Shown piece by piece: positions 8,857 to 19,391 of a DNA stretch of 64,000 bases. The position numbers and the translations under genes were made by a program. Under the pieces are notes generated by a model, which saw nothing but the letters and a program-made list of their open reading frames with translations, searched no databases and was not told where the DNA came from. Within the stretch, counting starts at the first letter, position 1, and every line of letters starts with the position of its first letter. Source of the DNA: Brevibacterium limosum (lineage in GTDB: Bacteria; Actinomycetota; Actinomycetes; Actinomycetales; Brevibacteriaceae). Location: positions 3,844,001-3,908,000 of the forward strand of contig NZ_CP050154.1 of NCBI RefSeq assembly GCF_011617705.1, in the 5' to 3' direction.

Positions 8857-10305
8857 TCAGCCCTCCATCTCCAAGGCTGCGAAGGCCTGCGCGTAGAGTC
8901 CGGAGATATCGCCGAGGTCGGTGTGCACTCCGTCGCGCACGCGGACCCGGCCGCCGCTGACGGTCAGATGCACATCCGCCGAGGTGGCCGTGAGGATGAT
9001 CTGTTCGTCCAGTGATCCCATGGTGCGCATGCTGTCGGTGCGCAGGGCCACGAAGTCACACGCCTTCCCGACCTCGAGCGAGCCGACGGGAAGCTCGAGG
9101 CTGTGCGCCCCGCCTTCGGTCAGCGCCGTGATGAGTTCGGCTGGGGAGAAGCGTCCGCGCTGTCCGGAGCGCAGGCGTTCGCCAGCCTCGAGTCCCTGAG
9201 TCTCCCGCAATGCGTCGAGGACGACGTGCTGGTCGGAGCCGAGCGAGATCACGGCTCCGGCGTCGGCGAGTTCCCGCGCCGGTCCGATGCCGTCGGCGAG
9301 GTCCGCCTCGGTGCACGGGCACATGACGATCGTCGAGCGTGAGCCTCCGAGGAGCGCGATGTCCTCATCGCTGAGGTGGGTGGCGTGAACGGCCGAAAGC
9401 CGGTCGTCGACGGCTCCGGAGCGGGCGAGCACCTCGGTCGGGGTGGCACCGTACGCGGCCTGGCAGGCTTCGTTCTCCGCCGGCTGTTCGGACAGGTGCA
9501 CATGCACGGGCCCGGTCAGTTCGGTGAACCTCGGCAGGTTCGCGGCGGGCACGGCGCGGATCGAGTGAATGGCCGCCCCCACGTGCACGAAGCTCTCACC
9601 TGGAGCGTTGACGGGAAATTCCTGCGCGAAGGATTCGGCGAGGGCAGAGTGCCGGTCCATATAGCCGTCGATCGTGCCGTCGCCGAATCGGGCCTGTTCG
9701 ACCGAGAGTTCGGCGTCGATGGCGCCGGTGAGGTAGCAGGTGTCGAGCAGTCGAATCCGGATCCCCGCCGAGGCGGCCGCCCGTGCCAGCGCTCGCTCCA
9801 TCGCGTGGGCCCGAGGCCCGGCACCGGCGTCCGCGTCCCCGCGGGGACGTTCGGTGTGGTCGTGCGCCTCGGCGACCGGATCCGCGCCGTCCCTGTGGGG
9901 ACGGTCGGTTCCGTACGGCGTCCCGTCCTGGTCGTGGTGGATGTAGTGGAATTCGCCCACCGAGGTGTACCCGCCGGCGAGCATCTCGGCGAAGACGGCA
10001 CGGGCTACGGTCTCGTAGGACTGCGGGTCGAGTTTCGCGGCGACGGAGTACATGACCTCGCGCCAGGTCCAGAAGGTGCCGCCGTCACCGTGGGTGCGGC
10101 CGCGCAGCATCCGGTGGAAGGCATGCGAATGCGCGTTGACTCCGCCGGGCAGAACGAACCCGTGTACCGCCTCGGCGTCGGAGGGTGCGGTGTCGATCCC
10201 GGTTTCGACGGCGGTCAGCGTTCCGGCGTCATCGGCGCTCAGCAGGACTCCGCGGGCGACGGCTCCGTCGACCCAGGCGGATTCGCACCAGTAGCGGGTG
10301 CTCAT
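8857..10305 (-). CDS. hutF: Formimidoylglutamate deiminase
   Basis: Amidohydrolase-superfamily enzyme of 482 residues that converts N-formimidoyl-L-glutamate to N-formyl-L-glutamate and ammonia, the fourth step of the five-step histidine pathway. Metal-binding H59 and H61 lie in GGVNAHSHAFHRMLRG, a block diagnostic of HutF. Further family blocks are VHLSEQPAENEAC, VHATHLSDEDIALLGG and ISLGSDQHVVLD. An acidic, histidine-containing insert around residues 124-165 lengthens the protein slightly. Its ATG overlaps the stop of the upstream M20 hydrolase (ATGA), with AGGAGG in front, so the two are translationally coupled. The IclR regulator follows after three bases. Confidence 0.92.
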   Translation of the reverse strand: MSTRYWCESAWVDGAVARGVLLSADDAGTLTAVETGIDTAPSDAEAVHGFVLPGGVNAHSHAFHRMLRGRTHGDGGTFWTWREVMYSVAAKLDPQSYETVARAVFAEMLAGGYTSVGEFHYIHHDQDGTPYGTDRPHRDGADPVAEAHDHTERPRGDADAGAGPRAHAMERALARAAASAGIRIRLLDTCYLTGAIDAELSVEQARFGDGTIDGYMDRHSALAESFAQEFPVNAPGESFVHVGAAIHSIRAVPAANLPRFTELTGPVHVHLSEQPAENEACQAAYGATPTEVLARSGAVDDRLSAVHATHLSDEDIALLGGSRSTIVMCPCTEADLADGIGPARELADAGAVISLGSDQHVVLDALRETQGLEAGERLRSGQRGRFSPAELITALTEGGAHSLELPVGSLEVGKACDFVALRTDSMRTMGSLDEQIILTATSADVHLTVSGGRVRVRDGVHTDLGDISGLYAQAFAALEMEG

Positions 10306-11570
10306 TGCGCACCTCCTGTCGTCGGGCTTCCGGCGGCACCGTCGGCGAGGGCGTCTTCGATCCCGAGTTCGCGGGCGAGCACCTTGACGAGCGCATCGAC
10401 TCCGGCTCGCTGATCGTCGACCTCGCAGGCTTCTTCGGGAGCGTGGGAGACACCGGTCGGGTTGCGGACGTAGAGCATCGCCGAGGGCACATGGGCTGCA
10501 AGGATTCCGGCGTCGTGCCCGGCACCTGAGGGCAGCAGCGGCGCATCCGGCAGCACCGAGGTCAGGCGCGAGTTGAGGTCGGCGGTGAAGTGGGTCGTCG
10601 GCGAGTACGACTCCTGCGAGATGCTCACCTCGACCCCGCCGTCGGAGGCGTGATCGCGGGCCCAGCGGCTGATGGCCTCGAGCACCTGATCGACGACGGC
10701 GTCGTCGGGGTGGCGGATGTCGAGCCAGAAGCTCATGGCAGAGGCGATGACATTCGTTCCGCCCGGATGGATGAGCGTACGGCCGACGGTTGCCACGGCG
10801 GTCGCGTCAGTGGCGGCCGCTAGGGTCGGGATATCCCCGATCACTCGGGAGGCCGCGACCACCGGGTCGGCGCGATGACTCATCGGCGTCGTGCCGGCAT
10901 GGTTGCCCTGACCGGAGAAGGAGAAGTGCCACCGCCCATGGCCGATGATCGAGGAGCCGATGGCGACGGCCTGATCGGTGCCCACCAGACCCACGCCCTG
11001 TTCGACATGGAGTTCGATGAAGGAACCGATTCCGGCCAGCCGAGACTGGTCACGCCCGATCCGATCCGGATCGAGGCCATAGCCACGGGCGACGTCGGCG
11101 AAGGTGTCACCGGCTGCGTCCTGGAGACCGAGTGCCCGGTCGGCGTCGATGGCACCGGTGAGCAGTCGCGAACCGAGGCAGGCGACACCGAAGCGTGAGC
11201 CTTCCTCCTCGGGGAACACGGCGAGCGCGAGGGGCCGGGTGGACCGTTCGAGTGCACCGGAGGCCTTGAGCACGTCGAACGCCGCCAGCGCCGAGGCGAC
11301 GCCGAGGGGCCCGTCGAACTCACCGCCGCCGGGGACGGAGTCGAGGTGGGATCCGGTGACGACGGCATTCGCGCCCTGCGGGGTCGCCCATGCCCAGGTG
11401 ATGCCGTTGGCGTCGATCTCCGTGTCGAGACCGCGGCGGGCCGCCTCGGCGAGGAACCACTCACGCAGTTCCCGCTCGGTGGCGGAGAACCCGGGCCGCT
11501 GGTAGCCCGGGCCGCGGGTATCGCGGCCGGTGTCCTCGATCTGGCTCAGCAGCGAGACGACATCGCTCAT
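10302..11570 (-). CDS. M20-family amidohydrolase (allantoate amidohydrolase-like); possible N-formylglutamate deformylase
   Basis: Zinc-dependent hydrolase of the M20 family, carbamoylase/allantoate amidohydrolase branch, 422 residues. Metal-site blocks visible are TGSHLDSVPGGGEFDGPLG, FPEEEGSRFG and ELHVEQG, with GQGNHAGTTPMSHRADP in the dimerisation domain and SGAGHDAG near the C-terminus. It sits inside the hut operon between hutH and hutF and is translationally coupled to hutF. HutF produces N-formylglutamate, yet no classical HutG deformylase (an arginase-like or DUF-type enzyme) is present in the window. The simplest reading is that this hydrolase removes the formyl group to give glutamate and formate. 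That role is inferred from context; by sequence alone it would be called allantoate or N-carbamoyl-amino-acid amidohydrolase. Confidence 0.8.
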   Translation of the reverse strand: MSDVVSLLSQIEDTGRDTRGPGYQRPGFSATERELREWFLAEAARRGLDTEIDANGITWAWATPQGANAVVTGSHLDSVPGGGEFDGPLGVASALAAFDVLKASGALERSTRPLALAVFPEEEGSRFGVACLGSRLLTGAIDADRALGLQDAAGDTFADVARGYGLDPDRIGRDQSRLAGIGSFIELHVEQGVGLVGTDQAVAIGSSIIGHGRWHFSFSGQGNHAGTTPMSHRADPVVAASRVIGDIPTLAAATDATAVATVGRTLIHPGGTNVIASAMSFWLDIRHPDDAVVDQVLEAISRWARDHASDGGVEVSISQESYSPTTHFTADLNSRLTSVLPDAPLLPSGAGHDAGILAAHVPSAMLYVRNPTGVSHAPEEACEVDDQRAGVDALVKVLARELGIEDALADGAAGSPTTGGAQ

Positions 11571-11708
11571 TACAGTTCACTCCGTTCGAAATCGGTCGGA
11601 TCCGGTCGACGACCGGCCCCTGCCCAGGCCGGCCGGGTAAAGGCGGGCCGCTGTGCAGACCGGGCTCGGGTGGGCCAGCCGCATTGCAGGATGGGCCCCG
11701 AATCGGTC

Positions 11709-13385
11709 TCAGTCCTGGTGGGTGGTGGCGGCGTCCGTGCCCGATGCTTCGGCTGCGGCTTCGAGATTGCCCAGCGCCGTGAACTCGGGGTCGTTGACGG
11801 CCGGTCCGCCGCCGACCGGCTGCCAGGTTCCGGCAGCGGAGGTGACGGTGTGGTTCAACGGTGACACCGACTCCGCGGCGGCGACCAGCGTCCCGTCCTT
11901 GACCTTCGCGATGGTCTCGGCGAGTTCGGGCGAGAGGAACCGGTCGGGGCCGGGTCCAGGCACGGTCTCGCGAATCGCTGCGATCACGGCTCCGGTCACC
12001 GGCGCCGGTGCTGCTTCCCGCATATCGCAGGCTCGGGATGCGGCATAGAGTTCGATGCCGACGACGGAGGCGAGGTTGTCGACGACCTTGCGCAGCTTGC
12101 GTGCGGCCGACCAGCCCATGGACACGTGGTCTTCCTGCATCGCCGAGGACGGGATCGAGTCGACCGAGGCCGGTGTCGCGCCCCGTTTGGCCTCCGAGAC
12201 CATGGCCGCCTGCGTGTAGTGGGCGATCATCAGGCCAGAGTCGACTCCGGCATCATCGGCGAGGAACGGGGTGAGGTTCTGGTTGCGGGCGACATCCATC
12301 ATCCGGTCGGTGCGACGCTCGGACATCGAGGCGACGTCGGCGGCGACGATGGCGAGGAAGTCCAGGGCGTGGGCCAGGGGTGCGCCGTGGAAGTTGCCGT
12401 TCGAGGACACCATTCCGTTGGTGAGCACGACCGGGTTGTCGATGGCGGCGCGCAGTTCGCGCTCGGCGACCTGGGTGGCAAACGCAACGGTATCGCGGGC
12501 GGCACCGTTGACCTGCGGGGCGCAGCGCATCGAGTACGCATCTTGGACGAGGTGGGTGGAGTCGCGGTGGCTGGCGGTGATGCCCGAGTCGGCCAGCGAG
12601 GCGAGCATGTTCGCGGCCGAGGCGGCCTGGCCGTCGTGCGGACGCAGCGCGTAGTGGAGTTCGGGAGCGAAGACGGCGTCGGTGCCGAAGAGTCCTTCGA
12701 TGCTCATGGCCGCGGAGACGTCGACGGCGGTGAGCAGGTTCTCCAGGTCGGTCAGGGCCATGATGAGCATGCCGAGCATCCCGTCGGTGCCGTTGACGAG
12801 CGCGAGGCCCTCCTTCTCGGCTAGCGTCACCGGGGTGATGCCGGCGGCGGCGAGGATCTCATCGGCGGGGCCTGCCACTCCGTCGGGTCCTTCGGCCACG
12901 CCTTCGCCCATGACGACGAGCGCGCAGGCCGACAGTGGCGCGAGGTCGCCCGAGCAGCCCAGCGAACCGTATTCGTGGACGACCGGGGTGATGCCGGCGT
13001 TGAGCAGGTCGACGTAGGTCTGGAGGACCTCGGCGCGGACGCCTGCCCGGCCGGTGGCGAGCGTCCGGGCGCGCAGCAGCATCAGCGCCCGCACGACTTC
13101 GCGTTCGACGGGTTCGCCGACGCCGGCGGCGTGGGAGCGGATGAGGGATTTCTGCAGCTGAGTGCGCAGTTCGGCGGGGATGTGCCGCTGGGCGAGTGCC
13201 CCGAATCCGGTGGAGACACCGTAGACGGGCTTCTCGGCCTGGGCGAGGGCGTCGATGGCCTCGCGGTACTTGTTCACTCGGGCCAGTGTGGCCTCGCTCA
13301 GGGAGACCTTCGCGTCGTGGCGGGCGACGTCGACGACCTGGGCGAATGTGAGGGTGTCGGGGTCGAGATCGATGAAGACTGACAT
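11709..13385 (-). CDS. hutH: Histidine ammonia-lyase
   Basis: First enzyme of histidine breakdown; eliminates ammonia from L-histidine to give urocanate. At 558 residues it is longer than the usual about 510 because of a C-terminal extension. The YGVSTGFG block (Tyr55) and the GSLGCSGDLAPLS block that forms the methylidene-imidazolone cofactor are clear. Here the self-cyclising tripeptide is Cys144-Ser145-Gly146 rather than Ala-Ser-Gly; such first-position variants exist in the family and the reactive Ser and Gly are kept. It lies 109 bp after hutI and 138 bp before the M20 hydrolase on the same strand, so co-transcription from the hutI promoter is likely. Confidence 0.95.
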   Translation of the reverse strand: MSVFIDLDPDTLTFAQVVDVARHDAKVSLSEATLARVNKYREAIDALAQAEKPVYGVSTGFGALAQRHIPAELRTQLQKSLIRSHAAGVGEPVEREVVRALMLLRARTLATGRAGVRAEVLQTYVDLLNAGITPVVHEYGSLGCSGDLAPLSACALVVMGEGVAEGPDGVAGPADEILAAAGITPVTLAEKEGLALVNGTDGMLGMLIMALTDLENLLTAVDVSAAMSIEGLFGTDAVFAPELHYALRPHDGQAASAANMLASLADSGITASHRDSTHLVQDAYSMRCAPQVNGAARDTVAFATQVAERELRAAIDNPVVLTNGMVSSNGNFHGAPLAHALDFLAIVAADVASMSERRTDRMMDVARNQNLTPFLADDAGVDSGLMIAHYTQAAMVSEAKRGATPASVDSIPSSAMQEDHVSMGWSAARKLRKVVDNLASVVGIELYAASRACDMREAAPAPVTGAVIAAIRETVPGPGPDRFLSPELAETIAKVKDGTLVAAAESVSPLNHTVTSAAGTWQPVGGGPAVNDPEFTALGNLEAAAEASGTDAATTHQD

Positions 13386-13494
13386 CTGGGACCTTTCGGT
13401 TGCTTGAGTGAAACGTTCGTGTGGTGCTGTTATGCGCTTCGTGTGGTGGCGTTAGCCGGTGAAAGCGCGGAAGTGCCCACGACGCCTGTGCGTC

Positions 13495-14796
13495 TCAGAC
13501 CTGTGGGCGGTTGTCGACGATGAGCTCGCCGCCGGAGTAGACGCGTTCGACCAGTTGGACACCGGGCCGGTAGGCCAGGTGCCGGCAGCTCGGCGCGTCG
13601 AGGACGGCGAGGTCCGCACGGGCTCCCACACCGAGGTGGCCGACGTCGGTCCGCTGCAGAGCGTTGGCTCCGCCGGCGGTCGCCGCCCACACCGCCTGTT
13701 CGACGGTGAAGTGCATATCGCGGACGCCGATGGCGATGACGAACGGCATGCTGTTGGAGAACCCGGAGCCGGGATTGCAGTCGGTGGCGATGGCCAGCGC
13801 GACTCCGGCGTCGACGTAGCGGCGGGCGTCGGGGTAGGGCTGGCGGGTGGAGAACTCGATGCTCGGCAGCAGGGTGACGACGGTGCCCGCCTCGGCGAGG
13901 ACGGCGAGGTCCTCATCGGAGGCGAAGGTGGCGTGGTCGACGGACACGCAGCCGAGTTCGGCCCCGAGCTTGAGCGCCCCACCCTCCGTGAGCTGATTGG
14001 CGTGCAGCCGCGGTTTCATTCCGACGGTCTTGCCGGCGTCGATGATCCGCCGCGTCTGATCCTCGGTGAAGGCCCCGGTTTCGCAGAACACGTCGATCCA
14101 CTTCGCCTTGCCTTCGGCTGCCGGGATGATCTCGTCGACGACGAGGTCGACGTAGCGTTCCGGATCGTCCTTGAACTCGGGCGGGACGACGTGGGCGGCG
14201 ATGAGCGTCGATTCCGCGGTGTGCCGGTTGATGATGTCGAGGGCCTGGATCTCATCGGCAACGGTCAGTCCGTAGCCGGATTTGATCTCGAAGGTCGTCG
14301 TTCCCTGCCGCCTCGCCTGGTCGAGGAGGTGGACGAGGTTGGCTTCGAGTTCGGCCTCGGTGGCGGCGCGGGTGGCGGCCACAGTGGTGGCGATGCCCCC
14401 GGCCGAGTACTTCTGCCCGGCCATCCGGGCGGCGAATTCCTCGGACCTGTCACCGGCGAAGATGAGGTGATTGTGGCTGTCGACGAAGCCGGGGATGACG
14501 GCCTTGCCGCCGAGGTCGGTGGTTTCGACTTCGGCCAACCCGCCCACCGAGGTGACTTCCCCGTTGACGATGTCATCGTCGTTGACCGTGGCCACATCGG
14601 CCCGCGGGGATGCTGGAGCATCCGCATTGGCATCGACGAAGTGCTCCTGCAGCGCCGTGTCCGCCTCAGCGGACGGTCCGGACCAGACGACTCGACCGTC
14701 GTCGATGAGCAGGGCGGCATCGGTGATGACGCCGAGTTCTCCGAGTGCATCGAGGTCGTTGACGACCAATTCGCTGATCCCGGTGATGAGCTGCAT
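13495..14796 (-). CDS. hutI: Imidazolonepropionase
   Basis: Amidohydrolase-superfamily enzyme of 433 residues that opens the imidazolone ring of 4-imidazolone-5-propionate to N-formimidoyl-L-glutamate, the third step of the pathway. Diagnostic blocks are GFVDSHNHLIFAGDRSEEF (metal His108 and His110), EIKSGYGL, HANQLTEGGALKLGAELGC, SVDHATF and ATDCNPGSG. It is the promoter-proximal gene of the leftward hut operon. A purine-rich GGAAAGGG lies upstream of the ATG and a palindromic operator lies 83 bp before the start. An acidic linker around residues 56-80 is slightly longer than usual. Confidence 0.95.
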   Translation of the reverse strand: MQLITGISELVVNDLDALGELGVITDAALLIDDGRVVWSGPSAEADTALQEHFVDANADAPASPRADVATVNDDDIVNGEVTSVGGLAEVETTDLGGKAVIPGFVDSHNHLIFAGDRSEEFAARMAGQKYSAGGIATTVAATRAATEAELEANLVHLLDQARRQGTTTFEIKSGYGLTVADEIQALDIINRHTAESTLIAAHVVPPEFKDDPERYVDLVVDEIIPAAEGKAKWIDVFCETGAFTEDQTRRIIDAGKTVGMKPRLHANQLTEGGALKLGAELGCVSVDHATFASDEDLAVLAEAGTVVTLLPSIEFSTRQPYPDARRYVDAGVALAIATDCNPGSGFSNSMPFVIAIGVRDMHFTVEQAVWAATAGGANALQRTDVGHLGVGARADLAVLDAPSCRHLAYRPGVQLVERVYSGGELIVDNRPQV

Positions 14797-14879
14797 GACG
14801 GTCGGCCCTTTCCGATCGAGAGTGGTTCCCTCTCAGTATGGACGCACTCGATGGCGGGGCAGAACCGCTCTCGCCGATA

Positions 14880-14901
14880 ATTGTCCGATATTTCGGACAA
14901 T
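14880..14901. promoter_or_regulatory. Predicted hut operator, site 1 (before hutI)
   Basis: Two perfect 9-bp arms, ATTGTCCGA and TCGGACAAT, flank a TATT centre. The core TGTCCGATATTTCGGACA is shared with a site before hutU and, with three changes, with one before the NCS1 permease at 33089. It lies 83 bp upstream of hutI and 176 bp upstream of the divergent SDR gene, so it could control both. Confidence 0.8.
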
Positions 14902-15077
14902 CGGCGTTCTAGGCACATGCCCGCGATCCGGGACCGTGCGGGTGGTCCGGACCCGTGCGGGCGATCGGAGGTGACGGCCTGGGCACAACCTCCGGCGACG
15001 AGTAGCCTGGCAGCATACCGACGACGTCCACCGATCCACGGACACGATCAAGGTTCCACTGACAGAGGAGACGGACG

Positions 15078-15971
15078 ATGACCACTGACAACAACCTCGG
15101 CGCAGGAGGAGAATCCGGTCGTTCGCTGGCCGGTCGAACGATGATCATGAGCGGCGGCAGCCGTGGAATCGGTCTGGCGATCGCTCTGCGCGCGGCCCAG
15201 GACGGGGCGAATGTCGCGCTGCTGGCGAAGACCGCCGAACCGCATCCGAAGCTCGAGGGCACGATCTATACCGCGGCCGAGCAGATCGAAGCGGCCGGCG
15301 GCAAGGCCCTGCCGATCGTCGGCGATGTCCGCGGCGAGGAATCCGTCGCGGAGGCGGTCAAGCAGACCGCGGAGACCTTCGGTGGGATCGACGTCGTCGT
15401 CAACAACGCCAGCGCCATCGATCTCTCCTCGACCGAGGACCTGCCGATGAAGAAGTTCGATCTCATGAACTCGATCAACTCGCGCGGCTCGTTCCTGCTG
15501 GCCAAGACCGCCATCCCCCACCTGAGGGCCTCGGATGCCGCGCATGTGCTCACGCTGTCTCCGCCGCTCAACCTCAATCCGGCGTGGGCAGGCAAGCACT
15601 TGGGCTACACGATGGCGAAGTACGGGATGTCGCTGGTCACGCTCGGGCTGGCCGAAGAGCTGCGCGGGTCGGGAGTCGCGGCCAACAGCCTGTGGCCGCG
15701 GACGACGATCGCGACGGCCGCTGTGAACAACCTCCTCGGCGGCGAACAGCTCATGGCGCGCAGCCGCAAACCCGAGATCATGGCCGAGGCCGCATGGGCG
15801 ATCCTCACCTCCGATCCGCGCGAGGTCACGGGCAGCTTCTTCATCGACGACGAGGTGCTGCAGGCTCGGGGCGTCACGGATCTGTCCGTCTATGCATACG
15901 ATCCGTCACGGCCCGGCTCTGTCGGTCACGGCCCCGACGACCTCGAACTCGACCTCTTCCTCGACGAATAG
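15078..15971 (+). CDS. HSDL2-like short-chain dehydrogenase/reductase
   Basis: NAD(P)-dependent oxidoreductase of the SDR superfamily, 297 residues. GGSRGIG at residues 26-32 binds the dinucleotide; the catalytic serine is in the TLSPPLNLNP stretch and the Tyr-x3-Lys pair is YTMAK. The SPPLNLNP plus YTMAKYGMS combination is characteristic of HSDL2-type and citronellal/citronellol dehydrogenase-like SDRs, thought to act on fatty or branched alcohols or ketones. GAGGAGA precedes the ATG at good spacing. It reads away from hutI and converges on hutU, ending in a bidirectional terminator. A link with histidine catabolism is not evident beyond the shared intergenic region with operator site 1. Confidence 0.88.
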   Translation: MTTDNNLGAGGESGRSLAGRTMIMSGGSRGIGLAIALRAAQDGANVALLAKTAEPHPKLEGTIYTAAEQIEAAGGKALPIVGDVRGEESVAEAVKQTAETFGGIDVVVNNASAIDLSSTEDLPMKKFDLMNSINSRGSFLLAKTAIPHLRASDAAHVLTLSPPLNLNPAWAGKHLGYTMAKYGMSLVTLGLAEELRGSGVAANSLWPRTTIATAAVNNLLGGEQLMARSRKPEIMAEAAWAILTSDPREVTGSFFIDDEVLQARGVTDLSVYAYDPSRPGSVGHGPDDLELDLFLDE

Positions 15972-16020
15972 GGGTGGGCGGCGGCCGATGACTCGCGGTC
16001 GGCAACTCCCCGCGACACAC

Positions 16021-16066
16021 AAAAAGTCGAGCAGCACAGTTTCAAACCTGTGCTGCTCGACTTTTT
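16021..16066. terminator. Perfect 19-bp bidirectional intrinsic terminator
   Basis: A 19-bp perfect inverted repeat (arms 16021-16039 and 16048-16066, beginning AAAAAGTCGAGCAGC) with an 8-base loop. Five A residues lead and five T residues end it, so it can act as a U-tract terminator on both strands, between the converging SDR and hutU genes. Confidence 0.9.
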
Positions 16067-16106
16067 CCGAGCTATTCAGCGGGTTCGTGCTGTGGATTCC
16101 ACGTTC

Positions 16107-16166
16107 GGTACACCTTTCTCTGAAATGCCCCCCGAGGAACGTGAGCATTTCGCAACAGCGTGTACC
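16107..16166 (+). repeat. 60-bp two-stem structured element, copy B
   Basis: Outer arms GGTACAC and GTGTACC pair; inside, after 8-base internal loops on each side, GAAATGC pairs with GCATTTC around a 16-base loop containing CCGAGGAACGTGA. A second copy lies at 25727-25786 on the other strand with 49 of 60 bases identical. It begins 40 bp after the terminator hairpin. The differences between copies are not synonymous-type, so a protein origin is unlikely. Confidence 0.7.
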
Positions 16167-16171
16167 AAAGA

Positions 16172-16190
16172 GCCTGCTTGGACCGCAGGC
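16172..16190. terminator. Short hairpin just downstream of hutU
   Basis: GCCTGC and GCAGGC arms around a 7-base loop, three bases past the hutU stop on the transcribed strand side. It lacks a T run and may act with the stronger hairpin at 16021-16066. Confidence 0.4.
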
Positions 16191-16193
16191 CGC

Positions 16194-17915
<1,722 letters not shown>

Positions 17916-18069
17916 GGGATTCTCCTTGTCGCTGTGTCCGACGAGGCGGATGCTTGGCTACCGCTTCGCCGTCGCGCCGAGGTGTGGGCTCCCCTGCGCT
18001 GTCGGCTCTGACTACACCATCCATTCTGACGACTGGAGCAGAATGCGAAAGTGGCCCGCATCAAGTTCC

Positions 18070-18085
18070 GTCCGACATTTCGGAC
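18070..18085. promoter_or_regulatory. Predicted hut operator, site 2 (before hutU)
   Basis: GTCCGACATTTCGGAC: 6-bp arms around CATT, differing from the core of site 1 at one central base. It lies 154 bp upstream of hutU. The 14-bp core TCCGACATTTCGGA has the layout of IclR/HutR-type sites. Confidence 0.75.
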
Positions 18086-18194
18086 ATAGATGAATCGATG
18101 CCGGGTTCGCCGCTCCCCGAGACTCACGCAGCACTGGTCGGTTCCACGCGCCACCCACACAGATTTCCCACCGAGGCAGCCCCGGCAGTTTCGT

Positions 18195-19391
18195 TCAGAT
18201 CCTCGCCGACTCCTCGACAGCCGCGTGCGGGTGCCCTTCGACCTCCGCGCCATACTGCCCTTCGCCATCGTCCCCGCCGGCGACCTCCGCAACCGGCTGC
18301 ACCGGCGAGATCCGGTAGCTGGCCGGAGTCCGGGCGAGCTTGATCGGCGAGGCCACTCCGCGGTAGCCGTCGCCCATCTCCACGACCATCTCCCGGTGCG
18401 CGGTATGCGGATGCTCGACCACCTCGGCGGCGTCGAGGATCGGACCGGCGGGCACGCCGATGCTCATGAGCTCCTCGGACAGCGCCTCTGCCGACGTCGA
18501 GACCATGAGCGCTTCGAGTTCGACCCGCAGCGCATCCCTGTTGCCCAGACGCGCAGCATTGTCGACGAACCGCGGGTCCCGGGCGAGCCCCGGAGCACCG
18601 AGGTGGTCGACGAGCTTGGCGAACTGCCCGTCGTTTCCGGCAGTGATGAATACCTGCCCGGCCCCGGTCGCGAACGCCGAATACGGGGCGATGTTCGGAT
18701 GGTCGTTGCCGGACAGCTTCGGCACGGCCCCACCGCCGAAGAAGTTCGGCAGGTGCGGATGCATGACGGAGATTCCGCAGTCGAAGAGCGTCGTCTCGAC
18801 CCGCTGACCGCGTCCGCTGGTCACCCGTTCCTTCAGCGCCATGAGCACGCCGATGGCCGCGTTGAGCCCGGTGACCATGTCGACGGCGGGCATGCCGATG
18901 CGCATCGGCCCGGTCGACTCATCCCCGTTGACCGACATCAGTCCCGACATCGCCTGGATGATCGCGTCGTATCCGGGCCGCCCACCCAGCGGACCGTCAT
19001 CGCCGAAGCCGGTGATGGACGCGTGCACGAGGTGCGGGTAGCGGTCCGGAATGTCCGACACCGGGTCAAGCCCCCACTTCGCCAGGGTCCCGGTCTTGAA
19101 ATTCTCGACGAGCACATCGGCCCCGGCCAGCAGCCCGTGCAGCGCCTCCTGTCCCTCCTCGGTGCGCAGGTCGAGGGTGATCATCCGCTTGTTCCGGTTG
19201 ATCCCGGCGAAGTAGCTCGACACTTCCGGCGCCACGAACGGCGGCCCCCAGCTGCGCGTATCATCGCCGGCCGGAGGTTCGACCTTGATGACCTCGGCAC
19301 CGTGATCGGCCAGGATCTGCGTGCAATAGGGCCCGCCGAGGATGCGCGAGAGATCGATGACCGTGATCCCGGCGAGTGCTCCCGCGCTCAC
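18195..19391 (-). CDS. CaiB/BaiF (family III) CoA-transferase
   Basis: Acyl-CoA:carboxylate CoA-transferase of family III, 398 residues from a GTG at 19391. This start is chosen because its GTGA overlaps the TGA of the upstream dehydrogenase and because family homology begins right there (ITVIDLSRILGGPYCTQILADHGAEVIKVE). The GITVIDLSR/ILGGPY block, GDDTRSWGPPF, NRNKRMITLDLRTEEG and the catalytic-aspartate region around GMPAVDMVTGLNAAIG are typical. Translationally coupled to the acyl-CoA dehydrogenase, so the pair probably activates and oxidises one organic acid. The substrate is unknown. The C-terminus ends in an acidic tail. Confidence 0.88.
   Translation of the reverse strand: MSAGALAGITVIDLSRILGGPYCTQILADHGAEVIKVEPPAGDDTRSWGPPFVAPEVSSYFAGINRNKRMITLDLRTEEGQEALHGLLAGADVLVENFKTGTLAKWGLDPVSDIPDRYPHLVHASITGFGDDGPLGGRPGYDAIIQAMSGLMSVNGDESTGPMRIGMPAVDMVTGLNAAIGVLMALKERVTSGRGQRVETTLFDCGISVMHPHLPNFFGGGAVPKLSGNDHPNIAPYSAFATGAGQVFITAGNDGQFAKLVDHLGAPGLARDPRFVDNAARLGNRDALRVELEALMVSTSAEALSEELMSIGVPAGPILDAAEVVEHPHTAHREMVVEMGDGYRGVASPIKLARTPASYRISPVQPVAEVAGGDDGEGQYGAEVEGHPHAAVEESARI

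Noticed and set aside
13459-14880. Long open frame opposite hutI
   Set aside because: Antisense shadow of a well-identified gene, caused by high GC at third codon positions.
16107-16190. Open frame across the 60-bp element toward the end of hutU, resembling a short peptide at 25.7 kb
   Set aside because: The peptide similarity follows from DNA similarity of a stem-loop element; the frame continues as antisense of hutU.
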